Below, piece after piece: positions 1 through 7,804 of a stretch of DNA of 37,999 bases; position 1 is the stretch's first letter; each line of letters starts with the position of its first letter. A program made the translations under genes and the position numbers. The DNA is from Zobellia amurskyensis (GTDB lineage: Bacteria > Bacteroidota > Bacteroidia > Flavobacteriales > Flavobacteriaceae). The notes under the pieces are model-generated. The model ran no database searches, was not told the DNA's origin, and worked only from the letters and a program-made list of their open reading frames with translations. Location of the stretch: assembly GCF_009725985.1 (NCBI RefSeq), contig NZ_RCNR01000044.1:1-37999 (forward strand). Direction: 5' to 3'.

Positions 1-44
1 CTAGTTGGATAAGGGCTTCTTTTTGACCCTAATTTCAAGACTCC

Positions 45-1511
45 TTAGAGCGTTTTTAAATATTCAATTAAAGCGGTACGTTGCGTTTCGCTTAGGTCGT
101 CACCAAAAGTATGGCCGCCATTTCCATATCCTTTTATAGTGGTGTCATACGTTTCTTTATCTACTTTGGAGCTCTCTTCAGTATAGTTCCATCCCAGATT
201 CTCTTTATCATAATCCGTGCTGCTGAAGTTTCGGCTCCAATATTTAGGACGTTCTGAGCTGTTTAATACTTCGGCTATAGTTGCAACGGAGCCGTTGTGA
301 AAATAAGGGGCAGTTGCCCAAATACCGTCTAGGGGAGGAGCAATATATCCTCCTTCGGCATTAAATTCCAGTCCGGTCGCACCTGTACCGAACCAACCTG
401 TATTGAACCAATCCAGAAAATAATCGTTTAGTTCTGCTGGTTCCGTGTAAAGGTTTGATAATTCTGGGTCGGTCCCTATTGTTGCAAGGGAAACCAAAAG
501 GTTGGGGTATTCTTCATTGTCCCCGTAGGAGCCATGACATTTTACACAATTTTCTTCAAAAACGGGTTTGCCTTGAGCGGCAAGATTTGCATCAATTTCA
601 AAAGGATATTCGGGTGCTTCTATGCTGTAGATATACGCCAGTACATCTGGCATTTTTGGATCTATTTCTTCCGCTTTAGTTTTGTCGTCCAAAGTTAAAA
701 GACTGGAACCGATAAACGATTTGCAAAAATCTTTACGCCCAATAGCGTGGTAGAACATGGCATTTTTCTTTTTCAATAGCCACCAAGCAGGAACATCTGT
801 TGGAATCACTTCATCCGGTACACCAACATTAGGTTCATCTGTCCATTCTAAAGTATTCTTATCCCTGTAGGCTGCTAGAACTCTAGTAATTTTATCGGCT
901 GGATTTGCGCCTCGGGTTTCGGTTAAGGTTTTCGGGCCAATGGCTTCTATACTTTTTCTAAATTGATCAAAAGCCTCCCATTCATCGCTATCTTGTCCGC
1001 CGTAAAGAAATGAAATACCTGAGCTTACCAAACCCATGTTAAGGGCTCTGTTTACCGTAAAATCCGCCGCATGGCTACCCAATCCCACTACAAATTCATC
1101 GTTTACAAAACCGGCATGACAGGACATGCAATTGGGGGATACTATTCTAACCCCATTGGATGCCGTAATTGCCGTATACTCATATGGTATATTGGCATTA
1201 TCTCCGTTTCGTTCCAGTAAGTTTCTGTCATCTGCTCCAAAGCCCTGTATAAATGCATCGTAGGGTACGCCAGAACTCATATAGTCTCCGGCAATTAGAT
1301 ACTCATATCCTTTAGCGGCATCACCAATTCTCTGTGCGGAAGCCGGTATGGCATCTAATTCTAGAATGGGTTCCGGTTCTGGCTCTGGCTCAGGTTGCGG
1401 GGTAGGTGTTTCTTGGTCCGGTACAGGCTCATATTCATTACTGTCACTGGAACAAGCGTAACTTAGTAGCAATAGGCCAACTATCGTAAGGGTTTTAAAG
1501 TGCTTTTTCAA
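45..1511 (-). CDS. RoxA-like di-heme c-type cytochrome lipoprotein
   Basis: This is a probable periplasmic electron-transfer or oxygenase-type haem protein of 488 aa. A lipoprotein signal ends at Cys20 (SYAC), followed by a Pro-Glu-rich spacer (residues 34-48). Two c-type haem sites are visible: CMSCH at 128-132 and CVKCH at 322-326. The stretch PPLDGIWATAPYFHNGSV near 392-409 resembles the C-terminal haem domain of rubber oxygenase RoxA/LatA and related di-heme cytochromes more than the classical MauG/CcpA peroxidases. The apparent start is TTG at 1511, because the nearby ATG is out of frame; the lipoprotein signal starts cleanly there. It stands alone, and the next gene is divergent. The haem-protein call is firm. 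The RoxA-like subgroup is from memory of the motif, and rubber as substrate is not implied. Confidence 0.85.
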   Translation of the reverse strand: MKKHFKTLTIVGLLLLSYACSSDSNEYEPVPDQETPTPQPEPEPEPEPILELDAIPASAQRIGDAAKGYEYLIAGDYMSSGVPYDAFIQGFGADDRNLLERNGDNANIPYEYTAITASNGVRIVSPNCMSCHAGFVNDEFVVGLGSHAADFTVNRALNMGLVSSGISFLYGGQDSDEWEAFDQFRKSIEAIGPKTLTETRGANPADKITRVLAAYRDKNTLEWTDEPNVGVPDEVIPTDVPAWWLLKKKNAMFYHAIGRKDFCKSFIGSSLLTLDDKTKAEEIDPKMPDVLAYIYSIEAPEYPFEIDANLAAQGKPVFEENCVKCHGSYGDNEEYPNLLVSLATIGTDPELSNLYTEPAELNDYFLDWFNTGWFGTGATGLEFNAEGGYIAPPLDGIWATAPYFHNGSVATIAEVLNSSERPKYWSRNFSSTDYDKENLGWNYTEESSKVDKETYDTTIKGYGNGGHTFGDDLSETQRTALIEYLKTL

Positions 1512-1818
1512 AACATAAGATTTTATTCGCCTGTAGGAGAATGATTTAAAATTGAGGTAAGATACTAATAATGGCTTTTAAAGTAATTTTTAGCTTCTAA
1601 AAAATATGGAAACTCGTTTAACCGAAATAAGCAATCTCTAAATCAAATTAAGCTGTTTGCTTTCAAATTGAAACTTCATAATATGACGTCTCTGTCGTCC
1701 TTAATTCAGAATGACCTAGAAATACTTCGGTAAAAGCAAGTAAAAAGTGTGTTTTAAATTAGATAATAACTAGTGTAAAGTAATGTTATGTAGGTTCTTA
1801 CGACTAAGTTATAGAGGT

Positions 1819-1846
1819 AAATGGGCATTGCTTACTTAGCCCATTT
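1819..1846 (+). other. Hairpin upstream of the cold-shock gene
   Basis: The arms AAATGGGC and GCCCATTT form a perfect 8-bp stem around a 12-nt loop. The stem is followed by CTTT and not by a true T-run, and no gene ends just upstream. It may therefore be the 3' end of a small transcript or a regulatory structure instead of a gene terminator. Confidence 0.4.
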
Positions 1847-1853
1847 CTTTACA

Positions 1854-1884
1854 TTGAAACTCGGATAAAATCAAAATAATTTCG
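1854..1884 (+). promoter_or_regulatory. Candidate promoter of the cold-shock gene
   Basis: TTG at 1854-1856 is followed after 20 nt by TAATTTCG at 1877-1884, which matches the Bacteroidota -7 box TAnnTTTG at all but one position. This predicts transcription starting near 1890 and a leader of about 35 nt. Confidence 0.4.
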
Positions 1885-1923
1885 TACCTTATCCTCCTAA
1901 TTTTAAAACAAGAAAAATACCGA

Positions 1924-2379
1924 ATGGCTAAATCGCAGCAAACCTATAATAAGACTGAAAAAGAGAAGAAGCGTTTGAAAAAACGTGAAGAAAAAGCTAA
2001 GAAAAAAAATGCGCGTAAGGCTGCTTCAAAAGACAACGATGAAGGAATTCCTTTCGCTTATGTTGACTTTAACGGCAACCTTGTAGATACTCCACCAGAT
2101 CCATCACAAAAGGTTCAGGTAGATGCTGAAGATATTGTTTTGGGTATTCCTAAAAGAGAAGAGGGAGATCAAGAAGAATTTGATCCGGTTCGCAACGGTA
2201 AAGTGTCTTATTTTGATTTCTCTAAAGGCTTCGGTTTTATTATCGATTCTGAAAATCAAGAAAAATACTTTGTTCACGTAAGTGGCCTTATCGACGAAAT
2301 TAACGAGAACGATAAAGTTTCTTTTGAGCTTGAAAAAGGTATGAAGGGCATGAATGCCGTTCGAGTGAAGAAAATATAG
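1924..2379 (+). CDS. Cold-shock-domain protein with lysine-rich N-terminus
   Basis: This 151-aa cytoplasmic protein probably binds single-stranded RNA or DNA. The C-terminal 65 residues form a cold-shock domain, with RNP1 KGFGFI at 101-106 and RNP2 YFVHVS at 115-120. The first 35 residues are very rich in Lys, Glu and Arg and are likely helical. Residues 36-85 form an acidic linker. Ordinary Csp proteins are about 65-70 aa, so more than half of this one is extension. The architecture is familiar from Bacteroidota, where such proteins are annotated as cold-shock proteins. The ATG start follows an A-rich leader. An RNA-chaperone role is inferred from the family. Confidence 0.9.
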   Translation: MAKSQQTYNKTEKEKKRLKKREEKAKKKNARKAASKDNDEGIPFAYVDFNGNLVDTPPDPSQKVQVDAEDIVLGIPKREEGDQEEFDPVRNGKVSYFDFSKGFGFIIDSENQEKYFVHVSGLIDEINENDKVSFELEKGMKGMNAVRVKKI

Positions 2380-2454
2380 CATTACTACTGCTTATCAATT
2401 TTCGAATTGTATCTTTTTAAATAGGACATAGCGTTTGTCCGTTTTATATAATTT

Positions 2455-3138
2455 ATGAAAAAATTCCTTTTAGTTTTTTCAGTGTCTTTTGTTGCCCTAT
2501 GGTCATGTGCTCCTAAGACAACAAGTCTATTTAACGGTAAAGACTTAAATGGTTGGCATATAGATGTGCCAGCAATGGACAGTACGGACGCAAGAAACCC
2601 TTTCATTATTAGAGATGGCATGTTGGTAAGCTTAGGCACACCAGCAGGCCATATTATTACAGATGCCACATACGAAGACTTTCGTTTGGATATAGAGTAC
2701 CGTTTTGCCGGCAAACCCGGTAATTGTGGGGTGTTGGTTTTTGCTTCTACACCACGTTCCCTTTACAAAATGTTTCCAAAATCTATTGAAGTGCAAATGA
2801 TGCACGAGAACGCAGGAGATTTTTGGTGCATTGTAGAAGATATTAAAGTGGATGATATGGTTGAGCGCCGCGGACCTAAAGAGGAATGGGGCATTACCGA
2901 AGGTAAAAAACGTAGAATCCTAAATCTGACCGACGACTCTGAAAAACCGGTAGGTGAGTGGAACCATATGGTTATTGAGTGCCTAAAGAATGAAATTAAA
3001 GTTTGGGTGAACGGTGATATGGTCAACCATGGTTATGATGCTACAGCTCAAACCGGGCAAATTGCTCTACAAGCTGAAGGCTCGGAAGTAGAGTTTCGTA
3101 AAGTAGAGCTTCTTCCTATTAGCAAGCTAACAGAGTAA
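2455..3138 (+). CDS. DUF1080 (3-keto-disaccharide hydrolase family) lipoprotein
   Basis: This is a 227-aa exported lipoprotein: the signal peptide ends at Cys18 (LWSC). The opening SLFNGKDLNGWHID at about 24-37 is the usual start of DUF1080, a concanavalin/LamG-like fold; the rest (RLDIEYRF, EVQMMHENAGDFW, GEWNHMVIEC) follows the family. Characterised members hydrolyse 3-keto-glycosides in a periplasmic oxidise-then-cleave route. It starts 75 nt after the cold-shock gene and converges on the pseudouridine synthase. The exported isomerase and PQQ-type dehydrogenase at 4.6-6.7 kb would suit the same chemistry, but no operon links them. The family assignment is strong; the substrate is unknown. 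Confidence 0.85.
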   Translation: MKKFLLVFSVSFVALWSCAPKTTSLFNGKDLNGWHIDVPAMDSTDARNPFIIRDGMLVSLGTPAGHIITDATYEDFRLDIEYRFAGKPGNCGVLVFASTPRSLYKMFPKSIEVQMMHENAGDFWCIVEDIKVDDMVERRGPKEEWGITEGKKRRILNLTDDSEKPVGEWNHMVIECLKNEIKVWVNGDMVNHGYDATAQTGQIALQAEGSEVEFRKVELLPISKLTE

Positions 3139-3153
3139 ATTAAGTTTATTTAC

Positions 3154-3747
3154 TTATTCCAAATTCAATTCTGCAGGTAAATTCGGGAAATCAATCACGT
3201 CAGACGGATTCATTCCTTTAAGTGTAACGGTTCCTATACGTACCCGTACCAAGCGTAACGTAGGAAAACCTACTACGGCCGTCATCTTGCGCACTTGTCT
3301 AAACTTCCCTTCTGTTAATGTAACGGACAACCAAGAGTTAGGCCTGTGTGTGCCTACGCGCAGCAAATGATGCGGTTCCGGAAAATTCAGTTCTTCCGTA
3401 ATCAGTTTAGCTTGGCAAGGTTTGGTCAAATACTTTTTTCCTTCAATACCAATTTCAACCCCTTTTTCTAATTTTTCTATGGCTTCGGGGGTAATGACAC
3501 CATCTAATTGGGCGTAATATTCTTTTTCAATTCCCGAGCGGTTAACCGTATCACTCAGTTTTCCATCGGTAGTCATTAAGAGAAGTCCTTCAGACTTTAA
3601 ATCCAATCGCCCTATGGCCATAACGTCATCATCAAAAGGATGTAGCTCACTTATAAAACGCTTAGATCGTTTTTCCTTTATATTATTGGAACCCATTTGA
3701 CTTATGAATCCAAAGGGTTTATACATTTTGTAATGTTGATGGGCCAT
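3154..3747 (-). CDS. rluE: Pseudouridine synthase, RsuA/RluE type
   Basis: This 197-aa enzyme probably isomerises a uridine in 23S rRNA to pseudouridine. The catalytic motif GRLDLKSEGLLLMTTDG places the nucleophilic Asp at about residue 49, and EGKFRQVRKM near 165-175 is the second conserved block. It has no N-terminal S4 RNA-binding domain, which matches RluE more than RsuA, RluB or RluF and fits the length. The gene converges on DUF1080 with a 15-nt gap. A perfect TAnnTTTG box lies 17 nt upstream of the ATG. The superfamily call is certain; the exact rRNA position is not shown by sequence alone. Confidence 0.88.
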   Translation of the reverse strand: MAHQHYKMYKPFGFISQMGSNNIKEKRSKRFISELHPFDDDVMAIGRLDLKSEGLLLMTTDGKLSDTVNRSGIEKEYYAQLDGVITPEAIEKLEKGVEIGIEGKKYLTKPCQAKLITEELNFPEPHHLLRVGTHRPNSWLSVTLTEGKFRQVRKMTAVVGFPTLRLVRVRIGTVTLKGMNPSDVIDFPNLPAELNLE

Positions 3748-3764
3748 TCAAAAAAATTATGCGA

Positions 3765-3772
3765 CAAAGGTA
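3765..3772 (-). promoter_or_regulatory. -7 promoter box of the pseudouridine synthase gene
   Basis: On the minus strand this reads TACCTTTG, an exact match to TAnnTTTG, and it sits 17 nt upstream of the start codon. No clear -33 TTG is visible at the expected distance. Confidence 0.5.
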
Positions 3773-3907
3773 GTGAAGACTCACGCTTAAAACCTAGGTC
3801 TTGTTTGACTATACGCACGGAAACGTTTCTGGGTTAAAAATGAATTATTCTGCATCAAGCTACGGTACGTATTTGCCCTAAATTCGTAGTAACTAAAAAA
3901 TGATGAA

Positions 3908-4537
3908 ATGGAAAATGTATTAGTAGCTGGTGCCAATGGTACTACAGGAAAAAAAATAGTAACACTTTTAAATCAATCTCAATATTTCACGCCTATAGCA
4001 ATGGTTCGTAAAGAATCTCAAAAGGAGCAGTTTGAGAAAGATAATATCACCACGGTTATGGGTGATTTGGAAGAAGACATATCGCATACCGTAAAAAATA
4101 TAGATAAGGTAATTTTTGCTGCAGGTTCCGGTGGCAAAAAAGTTAAGGAAGTAGACCAAGAAGGCGCTAAAAAAATGGTAGATGCTGCAAAAGCCGGTCA
4201 TTTAAAGAAATTTGTAATGCTAAGCTCTATGGGAGCGGACAACCCCGAACAGGCAGGCGATTTAAAGGATTACCTGAAAGCAAAACATAATGCGGATGTC
4301 TATCTAAAGGATAGTAATCTAAACTACGCCATTGTTCGTCCAGGTTCTTTGACCAACGATAAGGGAACGGGAAAAATTAAGGCTGCATGCAGCCTGGAGA
4401 ATTCAGGTACTATTAGTAGGGATGATGTAGCGCAGACTTTAGTACGCTCTTTACATGATGATGCCGTTAAGAACGCTACTTTTGAAATTTTAGAAGGGGA
4501 AACTTTAATTGGTGAAGCCATAGACTCGGTTTCATAA
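3908..4537 (+). CDS. Atypical SDR NAD(P)-binding protein (SDR_a5/YwnB-like)
   Basis: This 209-aa cytosolic Rossmann-fold protein has a dinucleotide-binding motif GANGTTGKK at 8-16. It also carries the signatures of the atypical SDR_a5 group: VIFAAGSGG near 87-95, FVMLSSMGAD near 101-110 and YAIVRPGSLT near 139-148. It lacks the classical YxxxK pair in the usual place, so catalysis is unproven; NAD(P)-dependent oxidoreductase or epimerase activity is possible. The gene is monocistronic: it ends 43 nt before a strong terminator. Confidence 0.85.
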   Translation: MENVLVAGANGTTGKKIVTLLNQSQYFTPIAMVRKESQKEQFEKDNITTVMGDLEEDISHTVKNIDKVIFAAGSGGKKVKEVDQEGAKKMVDAAKAGHLKKFVMLSSMGADNPEQAGDLKDYLKAKHNADVYLKDSNLNYAIVRPGSLTNDKGTGKIKAACSLENSGTISRDDVAQTLVRSLHDDAVKNATFEILEGETLIGEAIDSVS

Positions 4538-4580
4538 ATTGGAGATATTTTCGTTCGTACCAAAAGATTGTAATATCTTA

Positions 4581-4611
4581 GGGTTTGCTTTTAAGCAAAC
4601 CCTTTTTTTTT
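4581..4611 (+). terminator. Strong intrinsic terminator after the SDR gene
   Basis: GGGTTTGCTT at 4581-4590 pairs perfectly with AAGCAAACCC at 4593-4602, followed by nine T residues. It lies inside the TTG-initiated extension of the next reading frame, which argues that the isomerase starts downstream at 4641. Confidence 0.9.
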
Positions 4612-4640
4612 GTCCAATTTTGAAACTTCCGTTAGGATAT

Positions 4641-5534
4641 ATGCATAGAAGAGATTTTATAAAACAGAGTAGTTTGGCTTCGGCTGCAACCTTACTGCCA
4701 GTTACCGGTTTTACTTTAGATAACAAGCCAAAGTTTAAAATGGGACTGCAACTTTTTACCATTCGTGATGCCATGAAAGCGGACCCATTGGGGAGCCTTA
4801 AAAAGGCAAAGGTAATGGGCTATCAAGACCTAGAGATTTATGGTTTTGACCCGGAGACCATTGGCTACTATGGTTATAAGGCAAAAGAATTTAAACTGAT
4901 TTTAGATGATTTAAACCTTACGACTACCAGTGGTCATTATGATTTCTCGTCTTATTTTAATAAGCCGAAAGATGAACTTAGGAGATACCTAGATACCTGT
5001 ATTCAAGGAGCTCATATCCTGAACAAACCTTATATTACTTGGCCTTGGTTGGCACCTGAGTTTAGAACAATTGAAAACTTTAAAGCGCTTAGCGGCAAAC
5101 TGAATTGGATGTCGGAGCAAGTAAATTCCGCTGGACTTGGTTTTGCCTATCACAACCATGATTTTGAATTTACGGACCATAACGGGCAAACCGGGTATGA
5201 TATCATTTTAAAAGAAACCAATCCGGAGTTAGTAAAGCTGCAGATGGACATGTATTGGGTAATGCATTCTTCTAAACAAACCCCTCAAGAACTTATTGCC
5301 GATCAGCCCGGACGTTACGTTATGTGGCATATAAAGGATATGGACAAGGTTACGGGTGATTATACGGAACTAGGTAACGGTTCAATAGATTACGCAGAAA
5401 TGCTTTCTCAAATAGATACGGATGCTCTGCAGTATTATTATATAGAACAAGGAAGTAATTTTGCCCAAGATTCCATGAAAAGCATAGCGGATAGCGCAGA
5501 ATTCTTCAAGAAAAATTTAAGACAATACCTCTAA
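4641..5534 (+). CDS. Tat-exported sugar phosphate isomerase/epimerase-like TIM barrel
   Basis: The protein is 297 aa from the ATG at 4641. This start is chosen because it gives a twin-arginine signal (HRRDFIKQSS) and lies past a strong terminator; the frame is open further up to a TTG at 4539. The mature part belongs to the xylose-isomerase-like/AP-endonuclease-2 TIM-barrel family: MGLQLFTIRDAM opens the barrel, AYHNHDFEF is the conserved metal-site strand, and MWHIKDMD follows. Such proteins isomerise or epimerise sugars or keto-sugars. A Tat signal implies folding in the cytoplasm and action in the periplasm. The PQQ-type dehydrogenase follows after 12 nt, so the two are probably co-transcribed. 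The substrate is unknown. Confidence 0.85.
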   Translation: MHRRDFIKQSSLASAATLLPVTGFTLDNKPKFKMGLQLFTIRDAMKADPLGSLKKAKVMGYQDLEIYGFDPETIGYYGYKAKEFKLILDDLNLTTTSGHYDFSSYFNKPKDELRRYLDTCIQGAHILNKPYITWPWLAPEFRTIENFKALSGKLNWMSEQVNSAGLGFAYHNHDFEFTDHNGQTGYDIILKETNPELVKLQMDMYWVMHSSKQTPQELIADQPGRYVMWHIKDMDKVTGDYTELGNGSIDYAEMLSQIDTDALQYYYIEQGSNFAQDSMKSIADSAEFFKKNLRQYL

Positions 5535-5546
5535 CATAACAAACAC

Positions 5547-6749
5547 ATGAAAAACTATACACTAAAGACATTTTTGATTGCAATGACGCTTGTGGGTTTT
5601 ACGGCCTGTAACGAGAAGAAGCAAAAGGTTGAAGAAAAGGAACCCATGGTTACTTATGACGAACCTGAATCTAAATTGCCCATAGACCGACTGAAATTAC
5701 CGAACGGATTTAAAATTGAAGTTTTTGCGGATAGTATTGATGGCGCTCGTTCCATGGCTATGGGAGATGACGGTACTTTGTTCGTGGGCACTAGAAATGA
5801 GAAGAAAGTATATGCCATTCAAGACCGTGATAAGGATTTTAAAGCGGATAGAGTAATTGAACTAGATACGAGTTTACAGTCTCCAAACGGAATAGCTTTT
5901 AGAAACGGGTCGCTTTACGTGGCAGATGTAAGCACACTTTTTAGATATGATGATATTGAGGCTAATTTGGATAGCGTACCCGAACCTAAGGTGGTGTATG
6001 ACGATTTTCCAGAGGCGTTTCACCATGGGTGGAAATACATTGCTTTTGGCCCTGATGATAAATTATATGTGCCCGTAGGCGCACCTTGTAATATTTGCGA
6101 TTCTACAGTAGTAGATGAGCGTTTTGCCTCTATTTCCCGTATGGACCCAGACGGAAGCAACCGTGAGATTTATGCAAGGGGAGTTCGTAATACCGTAGGT
6201 TTTGATTGGCACCCAGAGACCAAAGAAATGTATTTTACGGATAACGGTAGAGATATGATGGGCGATGATATTCCGCCCTGTGAGTTAAACCGAGTTACGG
6301 AAGCCGGACAACACTTTGGGTACCCGTTTTGCCATGGAGGAACAATCAAGGACCCGGAGTTTGGAGACCAACGTCCTTGCTCAGATTTTGTAGCGCCTGT
6401 TCAGACCTTGGGTGCACATGTGGCTCCCTTGGGAATGAAATTTTATACAGGAAATATGTTTCCAGAAAAATATAAGCAGCAGGCCTTTATAGCCGAGCAT
6501 GGTTCTTGGAACCGTTCAAAAAAATCTGGTTATAGAATTTCTTTGGTTAAAATTGAGAATAATGAAGCAGTGTCTTATGAGACTTTTATAGATGGTTGGT
6601 TAGACGAAGAAAGTCAAGAAGCTTTTGGTAGACCGGTAGATGTACTGTTGCTTAAAGATGGCTCGCTATTAATTTCAGATGATTTTGGTGATGCTATTTA
6701 TAGGGTGAGTTATGATGATGGGGAAAGCCAAGTGGCGAGTGTGGAGTAA
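5547..6749 (+). CDS. PQQ-dependent sugar (sorbosone-type) dehydrogenase-like lipoprotein
   Basis: This is a 400-aa lipoprotein whose signal ends at Cys21 (FTAC). The mature part is a six-bladed beta-propeller of the glucose/sorbosone dehydrogenase family. Landmarks are LPNGFKIEVFAD near 52-63, HHGWKYIAFGPDDKLYVPVG, GVRNTVGFDWHPETKEMYFTDNG, and HGSWNRSKKSGYRI near the C-terminus. It would oxidise a sugar or polyol in the periplasm if it binds PQQ; cofactor use cannot be read from the sequence. A CNIC motif in the middle is conserved in this branch and is not a haem site. It is the second gene of a probable two-gene unit with the isomerase. Confidence 0.82.
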   Translation: MKNYTLKTFLIAMTLVGFTACNEKKQKVEEKEPMVTYDEPESKLPIDRLKLPNGFKIEVFADSIDGARSMAMGDDGTLFVGTRNEKKVYAIQDRDKDFKADRVIELDTSLQSPNGIAFRNGSLYVADVSTLFRYDDIEANLDSVPEPKVVYDDFPEAFHHGWKYIAFGPDDKLYVPVGAPCNICDSTVVDERFASISRMDPDGSNREIYARGVRNTVGFDWHPETKEMYFTDNGRDMMGDDIPPCELNRVTEAGQHFGYPFCHGGTIKDPEFGDQRPCSDFVAPVQTLGAHVAPLGMKFYTGNMFPEKYKQQAFIAEHGSWNRSKKSGYRISLVKIENNEAVSYETFIDGWLDEESQEAFGRPVDVLLLKDGSLLISDDFGDAIYRVSYDDGESQVASVE

Positions 6750-6824
6750 GGAAATAATATTCGAACGATTAAACACAAGCCATGAAAATGTGAAAATCAT
6801 TTACTGTTATTAATAAAAGTAGAA

Positions 6825-7649
6825 ATGGAAAACTTAGAAGATTTAAATGTACTTATCAATTACTATGTTGACGTTGGTAATTCTATTTCTGGAAAAAAAG
6901 TAAAAGGTCAAGAGGGGATAAAATATGCAGAATCTATTTCTAAAAAAACATTTTTACACATTTGTACATCTTACTCATTGTGTCAGCGACAGAAATTTGA
7001 CTTAATAGATGGTTCTTACTTTGAAGTAATTGATTATTCGTCGATTGCAGTTCTAATAAGAGCAGCTTTGGAGTCATATCTAGTGTTTAATCATGTGTTT
7101 GTTGCCCCTGAAGACCATGATGAAAAACTTTATCGATACCATTGTTGGGACTTAGCTGGCTACATAGAAAGACAAGACCTACAAGCCACTTCGCAAGAAT
7201 CTTTGGCAATTAAGAATCAAGAAAAAATTCTAATTGGCAAAAAAATAAGTATTATTAGAGAATTTGAATATCATGTAGCACTTTCAGCTAAGCAGAAGAA
7301 GCAAATGGAGAAAGGTAATTGGAAATCTAATTTAACTTGGACAGATTTAGCTGAAAATGCAGGTTTTGAAAGAGGTTTTTTTGGAGATTTATATTCTTAT
7401 TTATGTAGTTATTCCCATACGGGTAGGTTAAGTGTTCTTCAGATAACGAAATCAAAAAAAATTGAGGAACAAGAAAAATTTGGAAAAGATCTCTTGCAAT
7501 ATGCATTAATTATTTTGTCAAAAAATTTATATGACTATGTCGAATTGATTCCCCAGCTCAAACCTGTTTATGAAAAAGATGTTAGAGGTAAGAGAACAGT
7601 GGAGTTGTGGAAAGAAGTAGGTGAGAAATTAAAAAAACAGGAGAATTAG
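6825..7649 (+). CDS. Uncharacterised AT-rich gene, HEPN/DUF5677-like appearance
   Basis: I do not recognise this 274-aa protein with certainty. It is mostly helical and cytosolic, with no signal peptide. A helix carrying RAALESYLVFNHV (79-91) and a later helix ending YSHTGR (196-201) recall the Arg...Glu and His pattern of HEPN-type and DUF5677-type helical proteins; that is inference only. The gene is visibly more AT-rich and lysine-rich than its neighbours and stands alone between the PQQ-type dehydrogenase and a GNAT. This is typical of acquired cargo, possibly of a defence or toxin type. The ATG start has an A-rich leader. The gene itself is real: the frame is long and the composition protein-like. 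Confidence 0.7.
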   Translation: MENLEDLNVLINYYVDVGNSISGKKVKGQEGIKYAESISKKTFLHICTSYSLCQRQKFDLIDGSYFEVIDYSSIAVLIRAALESYLVFNHVFVAPEDHDEKLYRYHCWDLAGYIERQDLQATSQESLAIKNQEKILIGKKISIIREFEYHVALSAKQKKQMEKGNWKSNLTWTDLAENAGFERGFFGDLYSYLCSYSHTGRLSVLQITKSKKIEEQEKFGKDLLQYALIILSKNLYDYVELIPQLKPVYEKDVRGKRTVELWKEVGEKLKKQEN

Positions 7650-7804
7650 TTTAATTGCGTAATAATAACGAGACCATTGGGAAGAACCTCCAAATGACAG
7701 TTGGGTTTAAGTAATTTCCTTTATACATAACAGGCCAGAATTTAATCAGTCTGTTGTGTCTAAGTATTGTCAGTTTTTATAGTTGTATTTTTCAAAGAAA
7801 ATAT

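Larger units (their letters stand above)
1512..1923. other. 412-nt intergenic region between divergent genes
   Basis: No convincing coding frame is seen. It holds an 8-bp hairpin (AAATGGGC at 1819-1826 with GCCCATTT at 1839-1846) and a plausible promoter for the cold-shock gene just downstream. The rest is AT-rich sequence with no repeat that I recognise. A small RNA between about 1560 and 1850 cannot be excluded. Confidence 0.5.

Noticed and set aside
1375-1410. Short tandem GGTTCTGGCTCTGG-like DNA repeat
   Set aside because: It only encodes the Pro-Glu spacer of the lipoprotein and is not a separate repeat element.
2104-2382. 92-aa frame on the minus strand opposite the cold-shock gene
   Set aside because: It is the mirror of a well-supported gene, and its composition reflects the codons of the other strand.
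3786-3792. A further AAAACCT upstream of rluE/SDR
   Set aside because: It has no TACAT at the required spacing and lies far from the araC region; chance occurrence.
4539-4640. N-terminal extension of the isomerase from a TTG start
   Set aside because: It would run through a perfect intrinsic terminator with nine Ts, and it would bury the twin-arginine signal that begins at the ATG at 4641.
7650-7760. Possible mobile-element scar downstream of the HEPN-like gene
   Set aside because: No inverted repeats, target duplication or attachment-site pattern could be recognised.
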